This document shows, one piece after another, positions 57,059-64,000 of a stretch of 64,000 nt of DNA (position 1 is its first letter; each line of letters opens with the position of its first letter). Position numbers and translations under genes: made by a program. The notes beneath the pieces are model-generated. The model saw only the letters and a list, made by a program, of their open reading frames with translations, searched no databases and was not told the origin of the DNA. This DNA is from CAYFPX01 sp964519895 (GTDB lineage: Bacteria; Myxococcota_A; UBA796; CAJQPC01), in NCBI GenBank assembly GCA_964519895.1, contig CAZFLE010000027.1:5224-69223 (forward strand), written 5' to 3'.

Positions 57059-59194
57059 GTGTTCGCCGTCCTGATCGCGTGGTTCTGTGCCGTCGCCGTC
57101 GCCGCCGACGAGCTCACTGTCTGGCACAGCTACCGGGGTGCCGAGCGGGTGGCCTTCGAGGCGGTGCTCGCCGAGTACCAGGCCCGCCACCCGGAGCTCG
57201 TGGTGGCGCCGCTGGCGGTGCCCAACGAGACCTTTCCCACCAAGGTCGAGGCCGCGGCGCCCAGGGGCAATGGACCGGATCTGTTCGTGTTCGCCAACGA
57301 CCGCATCGGCGGCTGGGTCCAGGCGGGCATCGTGGCGCCGGCCCAGGTCCCGGAAGGCCTGCACCCGGCCACGGTCCAGGCCGTCACCTTCCAGGACACG
57401 GCGTGGGGCGTGCCCCTGGCCTACAAGTGCCTGGCGCTCTTCACCCGCACGGATCTGGTCGATGAGGCCCCCGAGACCACCGACGGCCTGGAGGCCCTCG
57501 CCGAGGCGCTGACCGGACCCGAGCGCTTCGGCGTCGCCTGGCTCACCACCGAGCCCTACTTCCACGCCCCCTGGCTCCACGGCTTCGGCGGCGGCGTGTT
57601 CCTGGAGGACCAGGTCGCGCTGGACCAGCCGGGGACCGCCGAGTCGATGGCCTGGGTGGCGGACCTCCAGGCCCGGGGCTTGGTGCCCGAGGAGACCAAC
57701 GGCGCGCTGGTGACCCAGCTCTTCAACGAGGGGCGGGCCGCGATGGTCGTCTCGGGGCCCTGGTTCCTGGGCGAGATCGACCCCCAGGTGCCCTACGCCG
57801 TGTCGCCCCTGCCGGTGGTCTCGCGGACCGGGCAGCCGGCCGGCCCCTTCCTGACCGTCGAAGCCGCGCTGGTGAGCGCCTATGCGGCGCACCCGGACCA
57901 GGCGGCGGCTCTGGCGGCGTTCCTGGCTTCGCCGGACGTCGCGGTCACCCGAGCGGTCCAGGGTCGCCAGAGCGTCGCGACCCTGGCGGCCTATGACGAC
58001 CCCCGGGTGGGCCAGGACCCGATCCTGGGCGCGTTCCGGGCCCAGCTCGACGCGGCGGTGCCCATGCCCAACCGGCCGGAGATGACGGCCACCTGGGAGC
58101 CCATGGCGCGGTCGCTCCGCAGGGTGATGCGGGGGGCGCTGACCCCCCAGGCGGCGGCGACGGCGGCGCAGCAGGAGTACGCCATCGTCACCAAGCCGCC
58201 GCCGCCCCCGGCGAACGGCACGCCCTACGCGGTGTTGGTCGCGGTGGTGCTGCTCGGGGTCTGCGGGTGGTGGGTCAAGCAGCTGCTCGACGGCGACACC
58301 CAGGCCCGCATCCGGCGGTTCCGCTTCGCCTACCCCTACATCCTGCCGGCGGCCCTGGCGATGGGCGTGCTCGTGGTGTTGCCGTTCTTCGTGGGCGCAG
58401 GCGTCGCGTTCTTCAGTCACCGGGCCGGCGAGTTCACCTTTGTGGGCTTCGCCAACTTCTTGGACATCCTCTTCGCCCGGGACTGGCCGGTCACGTCCCC
58501 GCTGAGCTTCTGGTTCACCCTGGGCGTCACGGTGCTGTGGACCGGGGTGAACGTGCTGCTCCACGTGAGCATCGGACTGGGGCTGGCGCTCTTGTTGCGT
58601 GAGCCCTGGCTGCGCATGCGCAACGTCTACCGGGTGCTCCTGATCCTGCCCTGGTCGGTGCCGAACTACATCACGGCGCTGATCTGGAAGGGCATGTTCC
58701 ACCGGCAATTCGGCGCCATCAATGGGCTGCTGGTCGCGGTGGGGCTGGAGCCCGTGAGCTGGTTCAGCCAGTGGTCCACGGCCTTTGCGGCCAACGTGGT
58801 CACGAACACCTGGCTGGGCTTCCCCTTCATGATGGTGGTCACGCTGGGGGCGCTCCAGACCATTCCCCGGGACCTGGAACTGGCCGCCGAGGTCGACGGG
58901 GCCAGTCGCTGGCAGCGCTTCCGCCACATCACCCTGCCGCTCTTGCGGCCAGCGCTGTTGCCCGCGGTGATCCTGGGCTCGGTCTGGACCTTCAACCAGT
59001 TCAACATCATCTACCTGGTGAGCGGCGGTGAGCCGGACGGCGCGACCGAGATCCTGATCAGCGATGCCTACCGCTGGGCCTTCACCCGGAACTTCCGCTA
59101 CGGCTACGCGGCGGCCTACTCGATCCTGATCTTCGGGGTCCTGCTGGTGTGGTCCGTGTTCACAAACCGCCTGATGCGGGAGAAGTCCGCATGA
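57059..59194 (+). CDS. Extracellular solute-binding protein fused to a MalF-type permease
   Basis: 711 aa from a GTG one nucleotide after the ATPase stop. Residues 1-390: signal-anchor (VLIAWFCAVAVAADE) and a MalE-like binding protein (LTVWHSYRG, GPDLFVFANDRIG, WGVPLAYKC). Residues about 395-415: a transmembrane linker; 430-711: a MalF-type inner-membrane permease with six to seven helices and the EAA loop (LAAEVDGASRWQRFRHITLP, shown here as EVDGASRWQRF). The fused binder would sit in the periplasm tethered to its channel. Natural MalF has a large P2 domain but not a whole binding protein. Confidence 0.9.
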   Translation: MFAVLIAWFCAVAVAADELTVWHSYRGAERVAFEAVLAEYQARHPELVVAPLAVPNETFPTKVEAAAPRGNGPDLFVFANDRIGGWVQAGIVAPAQVPEGLHPATVQAVTFQDTAWGVPLAYKCLALFTRTDLVDEAPETTDGLEALAEALTGPERFGVAWLTTEPYFHAPWLHGFGGGVFLEDQVALDQPGTAESMAWVADLQARGLVPEETNGALVTQLFNEGRAAMVVSGPWFLGEIDPQVPYAVSPLPVVSRTGQPAGPFLTVEAALVSAYAAHPDQAAALAAFLASPDVAVTRAVQGRQSVATLAAYDDPRVGQDPILGAFRAQLDAAVPMPNRPEMTATWEPMARSLRRVMRGALTPQAAATAAQQEYAIVTKPPPPPANGTPYAVLVAVVLLGVCGWWVKQLLDGDTQARIRRFRFAYPYILPAALAMGVLVVLPFFVGAGVAFFSHRAGEFTFVGFANFLDILFARDWPVTSPLSFWFTLGVTVLWTGVNVLLHVSIGLGLALLLREPWLRMRNVYRVLLILPWSVPNYITALIWKGMFHRQFGAINGLLVAVGLEPVSWFSQWSTAFAANVVTNTWLGFPFMMVVTLGALQTIPRDLELAAEVDGASRWQRFRHITLPLLRPALLPAVILGSVWTFNQFNIIYLVSGGEPDGATEILISDAYRWAFTRNFRYGYAAAYSILIFGVLLVWSVFTNRLMREKSA

Positions 59195-60051
59195 CCGCTG
59201 GTTCCCGCCAGGTGCCGATGTGGCAGGTCCTCGCGACCCACGCGACGCTCATCCTGGTGAGCCTGGCCGTGCTCTACCCGGTCATGTGGGTGCTCAAGAT
59301 GGCGCTCACCCCGAGCCAGGCCTTCTCGCTGGATCCCACGCCGTGGCCCACCGAGGTGAGCCTGCAGAATTTCATCGACGTGGTCAGCACCACCGACGCC
59401 ACCGGGGGCTGGCTCTTCGGCCGTCAGCTCTTCAACTCGGTGGTCGTCAGTGTGCTCACGAGCGTGGTCGGCATCTGCCTGTCCTGTACCGCCGGCTATG
59501 CCATGAGCCGGTGGGCCTTTCCGGGCCGCGACGCCGGCATGAGCCTGTTCCTCATCACCCAGATGTTCCCCGGCATCGTGATGCTGATCCCGCTCTACAT
59601 CCTGTTGGATGCCGCGGGGCTCCTGGACTCCATGACAGGGCTGGCGCTGGTCTACAGCACCACGGCGATCCCTTTTTGCACCTGGAACCTCAAGGGCACC
59701 TTCGACACGATCCCCCGGGACCTGGAAGAGGCCGCCATGCTCGACGGGGCGAGCCGCTGGGTGACCTTCAAGGACATCATCCTGCCGCTGGCCAAGCCCG
59801 CGCTCGCGGTCACGGGACTGTTCTCCTTCATGACGGCGTGGAACGAGTTCATCCTGGCGGCCACGCTCATGAGCGACGAGCGCGCGTTCACCCTGCCGGT
59901 CGTGCTGCAGTCCTATGTGGGGGACTTCGGCACCGAGTGGGGCCGGTTCGCCGCCGGCGCGGTGCTGGTCAGCGTGCCGGTGATGGCGTTGTTCTTCGCC
60001 CTGCAGCGTTTCCTGGTCGAGGGGCTGACCGCGGGCAGCGTCAAGGGCTGA
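59191..60051 (+). CDS. MalG-type ABC permease
   Basis: 286 aa, ATG overlapping the stop of the fusion gene (ATGA), with GGAG upstream. Six transmembrane helices and the EAA motif EEAAMLDGASRWVTF (about 185-200) characteristic of the second sugar permease. It should pair with the MalF part of the fusion and the MalK-like ATPase in a single importer. No separate binding-protein gene follows. Confidence 0.93.
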   Translation: MTAGSRQVPMWQVLATHATLILVSLAVLYPVMWVLKMALTPSQAFSLDPTPWPTEVSLQNFIDVVSTTDATGGWLFGRQLFNSVVVSVLTSVVGICLSCTAGYAMSRWAFPGRDAGMSLFLITQMFPGIVMLIPLYILLDAAGLLDSMTGLALVYSTTAIPFCTWNLKGTFDTIPRDLEEAAMLDGASRWVTFKDIILPLAKPALAVTGLFSFMTAWNEFILAATLMSDERAFTLPVVLQSYVGDFGTEWGRFAAGAVLVSVPVMALFFALQRFLVEGLTAGSVKG

Positions 60052-60054
60052 TGA

Positions 60055-60399
60055 TCAGGGCGGCGACGCCAGCTCGCATCGGGCCGCAAACACGTAGTCG
60101 CACTCCGTCAGGCCGCCCACGTCGTGGGTCCACAGGTCCACGCCCACGTGGCCCCAGGTCAGGGTCAGGTTCGGGTGGTGGCCCACCTCTTCGGCGAGCT
60201 GTCCCAGCTTGTTCACGAACGCCAGGGCCGAGACGAAGTCCGGGAACTTCCAGGTCCGGCGCAGCTTGCCCCCCTCGATCGTCTCCCAGTGCTCCAGGGC
60301 AGCGGCCATCGCTTCGCCCTCTCCGGGCTCCAGGGACTTGCGACCCCCTTTGTACGTCGGGATGCACGGGCGGGCGGCGAGCTCGGCGAGGTCGGTCAT
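60055..60399 (-). CDS. Pterin-4a-carbinolamine dehydratase
   Basis: 114 aa. Motif EEVGHHPNLTLTWGHV with VDLWTHDVGGLTECDY matches the PCD/DCoH family (active-site His pair HH and THDxGGLT). It dehydrates 4a-hydroxytetrahydrobiopterin for aromatic hydroxylases, or acts in molybdopterin or folate side reactions; no hydroxylase gene is seen here. ATG at 60399; the reading could extend upstream into the antisense of the UbiB gene but has no family support. Convergent end with malG, 3 bp apart. Confidence 0.9.
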   Translation of the reverse strand: MTDLAELAARPCIPTYKGGRKSLEPGEGEAMAAALEHWETIEGGKLRRTWKFPDFVSALAFVNKLGQLAEEVGHHPNLTLTWGHVGVDLWTHDVGGLTECDYVFAARCELASPP

Positions 60400-60445
60400 G
60401 GCGGCTCCGGCTTGCGGTGAAGTGGCCAGGGTTAGGAGGGCGATC

Positions 60446-61822
60446 ATGGCACGCAAGAAGAAGCCTGGCACCGGCTCCCGCCTGGGACGCGTCGCGCGAC
60501 TGGGCGGCCTGACGTCCCGTGTGTCGGGCTCGTACATGGGCCAGCGGGTCATCGGGGCCTTCCAGGACGAGGAGACCCGCAAGCGGGCCCTGAGGCGCCT
60601 GCACCTCCAGAACGCGGAAAAGGTCGTCGAGACCATGGGCGTGCTCAAGGGCGCGGCGATGAAGATCGGCCAGTCCATCGCTGTCTTGGCCGACGGCATG
60701 GACCTTCCGCCCGAGGCCGAGCGGGTGCTCTCGCGGCTCCAGAACAAGGCCGCGCCGGTGCCCTTCGACATCATCCGCGAGGACGTCGAGGCGTCCCTGG
60801 ACGCCAGCCTGGGCGAGCTGTTCGCGGACTTCGACCCGGTCCCGCTGGGCACGGCGTCCTTGGGACAGGCCCACGCCGCTCGCCTGCCCGACGGCACCGA
60901 GGTGGTGGTCAAGGTTCTGCACCGGAACATCGAGCACACCGTCGACACCGACCTGAGGGCGCTCAAGGCGATGCTCATCGGCGGCCGCTTCCTGCGCCGG
61001 GACCGAGCCGAGGTCGACGAGATCTTCGAAGAGGTCGAGCTGCGCCTGGCGGAAGAGCTCGACTACTACCAAGAGGCCGTGAACCTGGAATTCTTCCGCA
61101 AGGCCCTGGCCCACGTGGACGGGCTCAGCGTGCCGGGCACCCACCCCAAGTACTGCTCGGACCGGGTGCTCACCATGGATCGACTGCCCGGCCAGACCCT
61201 CGAGGAGTTCCTCGAGGTCGCCAGCCCCGAGGCCCGCGTCCGGGCGGGCGAGCTGTTGTGCACCGCCTTTCACGAGAGCTTCTACAAGATCCGGGCCCTG
61301 CACGCCGATCCCCACGGCGGGAACTTCCTGTTCGACCAAGACGGCTCGGTCGGCCTGCTCGACTTCGGGTGCGTGAAGCACTTCGACCTGTACTTCGTGT
61401 CGACCTATGCCCAGCTCGCCGAGGCCGTCATCGACGGGGATCGGCGGACCTTCCTCCAGCTCGCCCGGGACATCGGCTCCTTGCACACCGAGGAACGCGC
61501 CGCCCACGACCTGCTGTGGGAATTCGTCGAGGCCCTGGCACCCCCCTTTCGCACCCCCAACTACGTCGCCGGGGGCCACCAGGACTCGATCCTGGATCGG
61601 GTCAAGACCATCAGCCCGCACTTCCTGCGGTACCCGGGGATCCGGTCTCCGCGGGACATGGTCTACCTGCACCGGACCCTGGGCGGGACCTATGGAATGC
61701 TGCGGAAGCTCCGCTACGAGCACGACTACGGCGAGCTCTTCCGGCGCTATGCCGCCCACGCGGTGGGGGTGGCCCAGGGCGACATCGAAGACGTGGCCCC
61801 CGAGCGCGTCGGAGGAATCTGA
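60446..61822 (+). CDS. ABC1/UbiB-family atypical kinase
   Basis: 458 aa. The family's KxGQ motif is MKIGQSIAVLAD (about 73), the Ala-rich loop GTASLGQAHAA (about 135), VVVKVLHRN (catalytic Lys), HADPHGGNF and DFG (LLDFGCVKHF). Members support coenzyme Q or lipid metabolism in bacteria and mitochondria and are membrane-associated. A GGAGG box lies 5 nt before the ATG. Start codon 47 bp from the divergent PCD gene, so the two may share a promoter region. Confidence 0.9.
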   Translation: MARKKKPGTGSRLGRVARLGGLTSRVSGSYMGQRVIGAFQDEETRKRALRRLHLQNAEKVVETMGVLKGAAMKIGQSIAVLADGMDLPPEAERVLSRLQNKAAPVPFDIIREDVEASLDASLGELFADFDPVPLGTASLGQAHAARLPDGTEVVVKVLHRNIEHTVDTDLRALKAMLIGGRFLRRDRAEVDEIFEEVELRLAEELDYYQEAVNLEFFRKALAHVDGLSVPGTHPKYCSDRVLTMDRLPGQTLEEFLEVASPEARVRAGELLCTAFHESFYKIRALHADPHGGNFLFDQDGSVGLLDFGCVKHFDLYFVSTYAQLAEAVIDGDRRTFLQLARDIGSLHTEERAAHDLLWEFVEALAPPFRTPNYVAGGHQDSILDRVKTISPHFLRYPGIRSPRDMVYLHRTLGGTYGMLRKLRYEHDYGELFRRYAAHAVGVAQGDIEDVAPERVGGI

Positions 61823-61890
61823 GCCGCCGGTAGCGCTCCGATGGGGGTGTGGTGTCCAACGATGCGACCCCACCTTCTGGAGCGCGCACC

Positions 61891-62490
61891 ATGGCCCTCA
61901 CCGCCCTCATCGCCGCCACCCTGATGACCCCGACCGTCCAGGCCGGCGACCTGAACCTGACCACCGTGAACGAAGAGGTCCTGGAGTTCCTGGACGCCCA
62001 GGAGGTCTCGGGCAACTTCTACGCGCTGGGCATGCCCATGGACGCGACCATGGGCGGCGGAGTCCGGATCGAGGGTGAGCGGCCGGGCTTCCTGGCCCTG
62101 GACGTCCGGGCCATCGGCTCTGGCGACGTGACCATGCGGGCCACCACGGGCCTCGACGTGTTCGGTTGGTGGGACGGCTTCGACCTGACCCTGGGTCTGG
62201 CGCTGGTGGGCGCGGCGGACTGGCAGGAGCAGCAGACCTACCCGGGCCTGGGCGCGGCCTTCGACTTCGGCATGGCGCTGCACATCGGCCGGGTGGACTG
62301 GAACTACCGCCTGACCAAGGGCTTCAACGACACCGTGGTCGGCCGGAACCTGAGCGAGCACGAGACCCGGGTCGGCTTCGACGTGACCGACCAGATCCAC
62401 GTCTTCGGCAACCTGCTCCTGCTCAACCCGGACCTGCACGAGAGCCGGCAGCAGGTGGCGTACGGCCTGGGCATGACGCTGAGCCTCTGA
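61891..62490 (+). CDS. Exported outer-membrane beta-barrel-like protein
   Basis: 199 aa. Signal peptide MALTALIAATLMTPTVQAG, then paired strand-like segments (GGGVRIEGERPGFLALDVR shown in part as GGGVRIEGERPG; FDLTLGLALVG; FDFGMALHIGRVDWNYRL) and a C-terminal strand GLGMTLSL. Fits a small barrel. ATG at 61891 gives a proper signal; 61849 would precede it with a hydrophilic stretch. Unknown family. The copper-monooxygenase remnant follows directly. Confidence 0.55.
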   Translation: MALTALIAATLMTPTVQAGDLNLTTVNEEVLEFLDAQEVSGNFYALGMPMDATMGGGVRIEGERPGFLALDVRAIGSGDVTMRATTGLDVFGWWDGFDLTLGLALVGAADWQEQQTYPGLGAAFDFGMALHIGRVDWNYRLTKGFNDTVVGRNLSEHETRVGFDVTDQIHVFGNLLLLNPDLHESRQQVAYGLGMTLSL

Positions 62491-62514
62491 GGTCCCGCGA
62501 CAGCCCCCAACTTG

Positions 62515-62660
62515 TACCCGCTTGTAGCCGGGTCGCCGAGAACCAGCCGGTCATCGACGGTGTGCAGCAAGAGCCCCGGGACGTAGGCTACGGCGACGGC
62601 ACCCAGGACGAGATGTGCTTCAACTTCCTGATGCTGTCCGTGCCCTATGAGGCGGAGTGA
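62515..62660 (+). pseudogene. C-terminal remnant of a copper type II ascorbate-dependent monooxygenase
   Basis: An in-frame stretch ending at the TGA of 62658 encodes AENQPVIDGVQQEPRDVGYG followed by DGTQDEMCFNFLML. This resembles the conserved C-terminal end of copper type II monooxygenases (GxGTxDEMCxxF). About 45 residues survive; the catalytic His and Met regions, start codon and signal peptide are absent. The fragment runs into the next gene's GTG (overlap). It suggests a deletion of the rest of the gene between 62490 and 62515. Confidence 0.55.
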
Positions 62661-63166
62661 GCCTGGCCTTGCTGTTGGCGGGGTGTGCGGGTGAGACGGG
62701 CGTGATGGACTCCGCCGACGCGCCGACTGCTGGGGGTGTGGCGCTGGTGGCCGTCGATGCCTGGGTGCCCGCGGACAGCGACCCCTACGACGACGAGCGG
62801 CCGGACACTGTCGACTGCCCGGACTGGGGCTACGGCGAGGAGCTGGGGGTCTTCGAGGTCGAGACCGACATCTGCCGCTACGGCTCCTTCAGCCAGCCCC
62901 TCCTGGCCCAGGTCGCTGCCGGGGACGCGCTGTCGCTCGATCTGTGGCACGACGCCCTGTGGGCCGCCGAGCCCGCCCAGGCCCACCTGGCGCTGGGACT
63001 TGGGGACCAGGTCCTGTGGGAGCTGACCGTCGGCATCCCAGCGGATGCGCAGACCTACCGTCTCTCGCTGCAAGCCCAGTCCGACGCGGCCAGCGGCGCC
63101 AAGGGGGTGCACGTGCACAACCACGGGGCCAACAGCTACAACTTCGGGGTGCTCAGCCGGGACTGA
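62657..63166 (+). CDS. Small lipoprotein
   Basis: 169 aa from a GTG with a GGCGGA box, overlapping the end of the monooxygenase remnant. Lipobox LALLLAGCAG; the rest is beta-rich, with a Cys pair (CPDWGYG and DICRYG) and a His-containing HVHNHGANSYNFG near the end. The body resembles a jelly-roll/PPC-like secreted domain but not convincingly. Function unknown. Confidence 0.6.
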   Translation: MSLALLLAGCAGETGVMDSADAPTAGGVALVAVDAWVPADSDPYDDERPDTVDCPDWGYGEELGVFEVETDICRYGSFSQPLLAQVAAGDALSLDLWHDALWAAEPAQAHLALGLGDQVLWELTVGIPADAQTYRLSLQAQSDAASGAKGVHVHNHGANSYNFGVLSRD

Positions 63167-63212
63167 GGGCTCGCTGGAGTAGACTCGGGCGGCCTCCCCA
63201 CCCGGTGCAAGC

Positions 63213-63770
63213 GTGGCACAGCGCGTCCTGTCGATCCTCTTCCCCGCAGTCTTCCTGGCCGGGGGTTGTGCCAGCACGAACGGCGTCTACGGCGCCGTCG
63301 ACGGCTCCAGTCAGCTCTTCCTCCAGGACGAGGCGAACGACGAGGACTTCGGCTTCGGCCTGCTCCTGGTGACCGATGCCACGGTGAGCTGTGCGGACTT
63401 CAGCGATGCCGTCGAGGACGACTTCGAGGGCGACGGGGACAGCGAGCTGCTGGACATGTTGTTGGACACCACCTCGATGTTCGGAATCATGGGCTACGAC
63501 GCCCAGGAAGACGGCGCCGACAGCCTGAGCGATGCCTGGACCGGCGTGTTCACCGGCGGCGGGTCCTACGAGGGCCAGGGCGACGACCAGATCATGCGGT
63601 ATGCGCTGTCGCTTTGGTTCGAGCCCGACGGCACCTATGCCGATGACTCCAGTGGCCTGGTGATCACCGTGTCCGACTTCAGCGGCGGGGCCCTGACCGG
63701 CGAGCTGTGGCACCCCTGGGACGACTTCGACTTCACGACCGAGGATTGCGGGGACGAGGAGCTGCTGTAG
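63213..63770 (+). CDS. Small acidic lipoprotein
   Basis: 185 aa from a GTG at 63213. Lipobox FLAGGCAS; very acidic body (clusters DEANDEDFG, EDDFEGDGDSE) with beta-like segments and single Cys residues (SCADFS, EDCGDEE) that may form a disulfide. No family recognised. 47 bp after the preceding lipoprotein, so probably one transcript. Confidence 0.6.
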   Translation: MAQRVLSILFPAVFLAGGCASTNGVYGAVDGSSQLFLQDEANDEDFGFGLLLVTDATVSCADFSDAVEDDFEGDGDSELLDMLLDTTSMFGIMGYDAQEDGADSLSDAWTGVFTGGGSYEGQGDDQIMRYALSLWFEPDGTYADDSSGLVITVSDFSGGALTGELWHPWDDFDFTTEDCGDEELL

Positions 63771-63849
63771 CGACCGCTGAGGGCTCTTGTTCGCGGCAGT
63801 CGAGTCGTGAGTCCTGACGAGGGACCCATTGACCCCATCGGCCCCTGTT

Positions 63850-64000
63850 CCGCGTCGCCGATGGTCAGTCACCCTGCCCCTAAGTGCGCCGGGCCGACAC
63901 TTGCGTCGTCGATGGCCAGTCACCCCGCCGGTAAGTGCGCCGCACCGACACTTACGCCGCCGATGGCGTGCCACCCCGCCGGTAAGTGCGCCGCACCGAC
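63850..64000. repeat. 51-bp tandem repeat array, at least three units, continues past the window
   Basis: The block TAAGTGCGCCG recurs at 63881, 63932 and 63983, exactly 51 bp apart, with the intervening sequence (CGATGG, CAGTCACCC, CCGACACTT) conserved too. The unit contains TAAGTG and CACTTA as an inverted pair. On the minus strand 51 bp equals 17 codons and reads as repeats of HRRRKCR-x-GAL without stops. Not a CRISPR: the whole unit is conserved. Confidence 0.85.

Noticed and set aside
56026..60051. Assigning the ABC importer to maltose or to sulfonates such as DHPS
   Set aside because: Family membership (MalK/F/G) is clear, but no substrate-specific residue or neighbouring catabolic gene supports either choice; the DHPS operon is about 6.5 kb away and divergent.
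63850..64000. Possible CRISPR array
   Set aside because: The period is 51 bp and the entire unit is conserved; there are no variable spacers and no cas genes.

Overview
The window is GC-rich and densely coded, and it looks like a member of the Myxococcota (formerly Deltaproteobacteria). The evidence is lineage-typical protein types: MopE-like Asp-rich lipoproteins with WYDGxDxDCDG repeats, lipoproteins with long Asp-Ala/Asp-Thr spacers, MYXO-CTERM-like C-termini (Cys, hydrophobic helix, Arg cluster), DUF2330, TIGR02147 and PilZ proteins. A run of exactly 100 Ns flanked on both sides by the same 55 bp shows a draft (probably metagenome) assembly whose contigs overlap by one k-mer. No rRNA, tRNA, CRISPR array or insertion sequence was found.

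Layout. 1-2000: a metallophosphoesterase cut by the edge and an HDOD/degenerate-GGDEF protein. 2073-10316: a minus-strand chemosensory operon (beta-barrel protein, cheA, cheW, a receiver-less CheB-CheR fusion, MCP, a 166-bp hairpin, cheY, PilZ). 10442-15925: MopE-like lipoprotein, a small-molecule kinase with no ordinary start codon, and an S41 protease. 15959-19999: larB-larC (nickel-pincer cofactor), a sensor with a DHp but no ATPase domain, and a secreted DUF2225-like protein, all overlapping. 20055-30347: envelope lipoproteins, DUF2330 protein, RCC1-like lipoprotein, glutathione reductase, and a divergent TIGR02147/VWA locus around an AT-rich operator region. 30497-37273: GltS-like symporter, TPR protein, lipoprotein, a split-type EF-G, a KaiC-like ATPase fused to a SLOG-like domain, and a PilZ protein. 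37342-44903: acyltransferase, a DUF1704 zincin, then an orphan eCIS-core (DUF4157) 1122-aa protein overlapping an unknown 332-aa partner.

45003-49485 is a compact five-gene operon that reads as a complete catabolic route for 2,3-dihydroxypropane-1-sulfonate (DHPS): hpsN, hpsO, hpsP, suyA, suyB, yielding pyruvate and sulfite. 49635-55936 holds a di-haem MauG-like lipoprotein, a pair of HEAT/HD-like proteins, DUF4846 and an Asp-rich lipoprotein. 56026-60051 is a sugar-type ABC importer in which the binding protein and the first permease are one polypeptide. 60055-64000 holds pterin carbinolamine dehydratase, a UbiB/ABC1 kinase, small envelope proteins, a remnant of a copper monooxygenase, and a 51-bp tandem array running off the end.

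The most interesting items are the DHPS operon, the DUF4157 pair, the KaiC-SLOG fusion, a three-copy intergenic repeat family of about 150-165 bp, the long hairpin in the chemosensory operon, and two genes that appear to use non-standard start codons (AUC for larB, CUG for the kinase).
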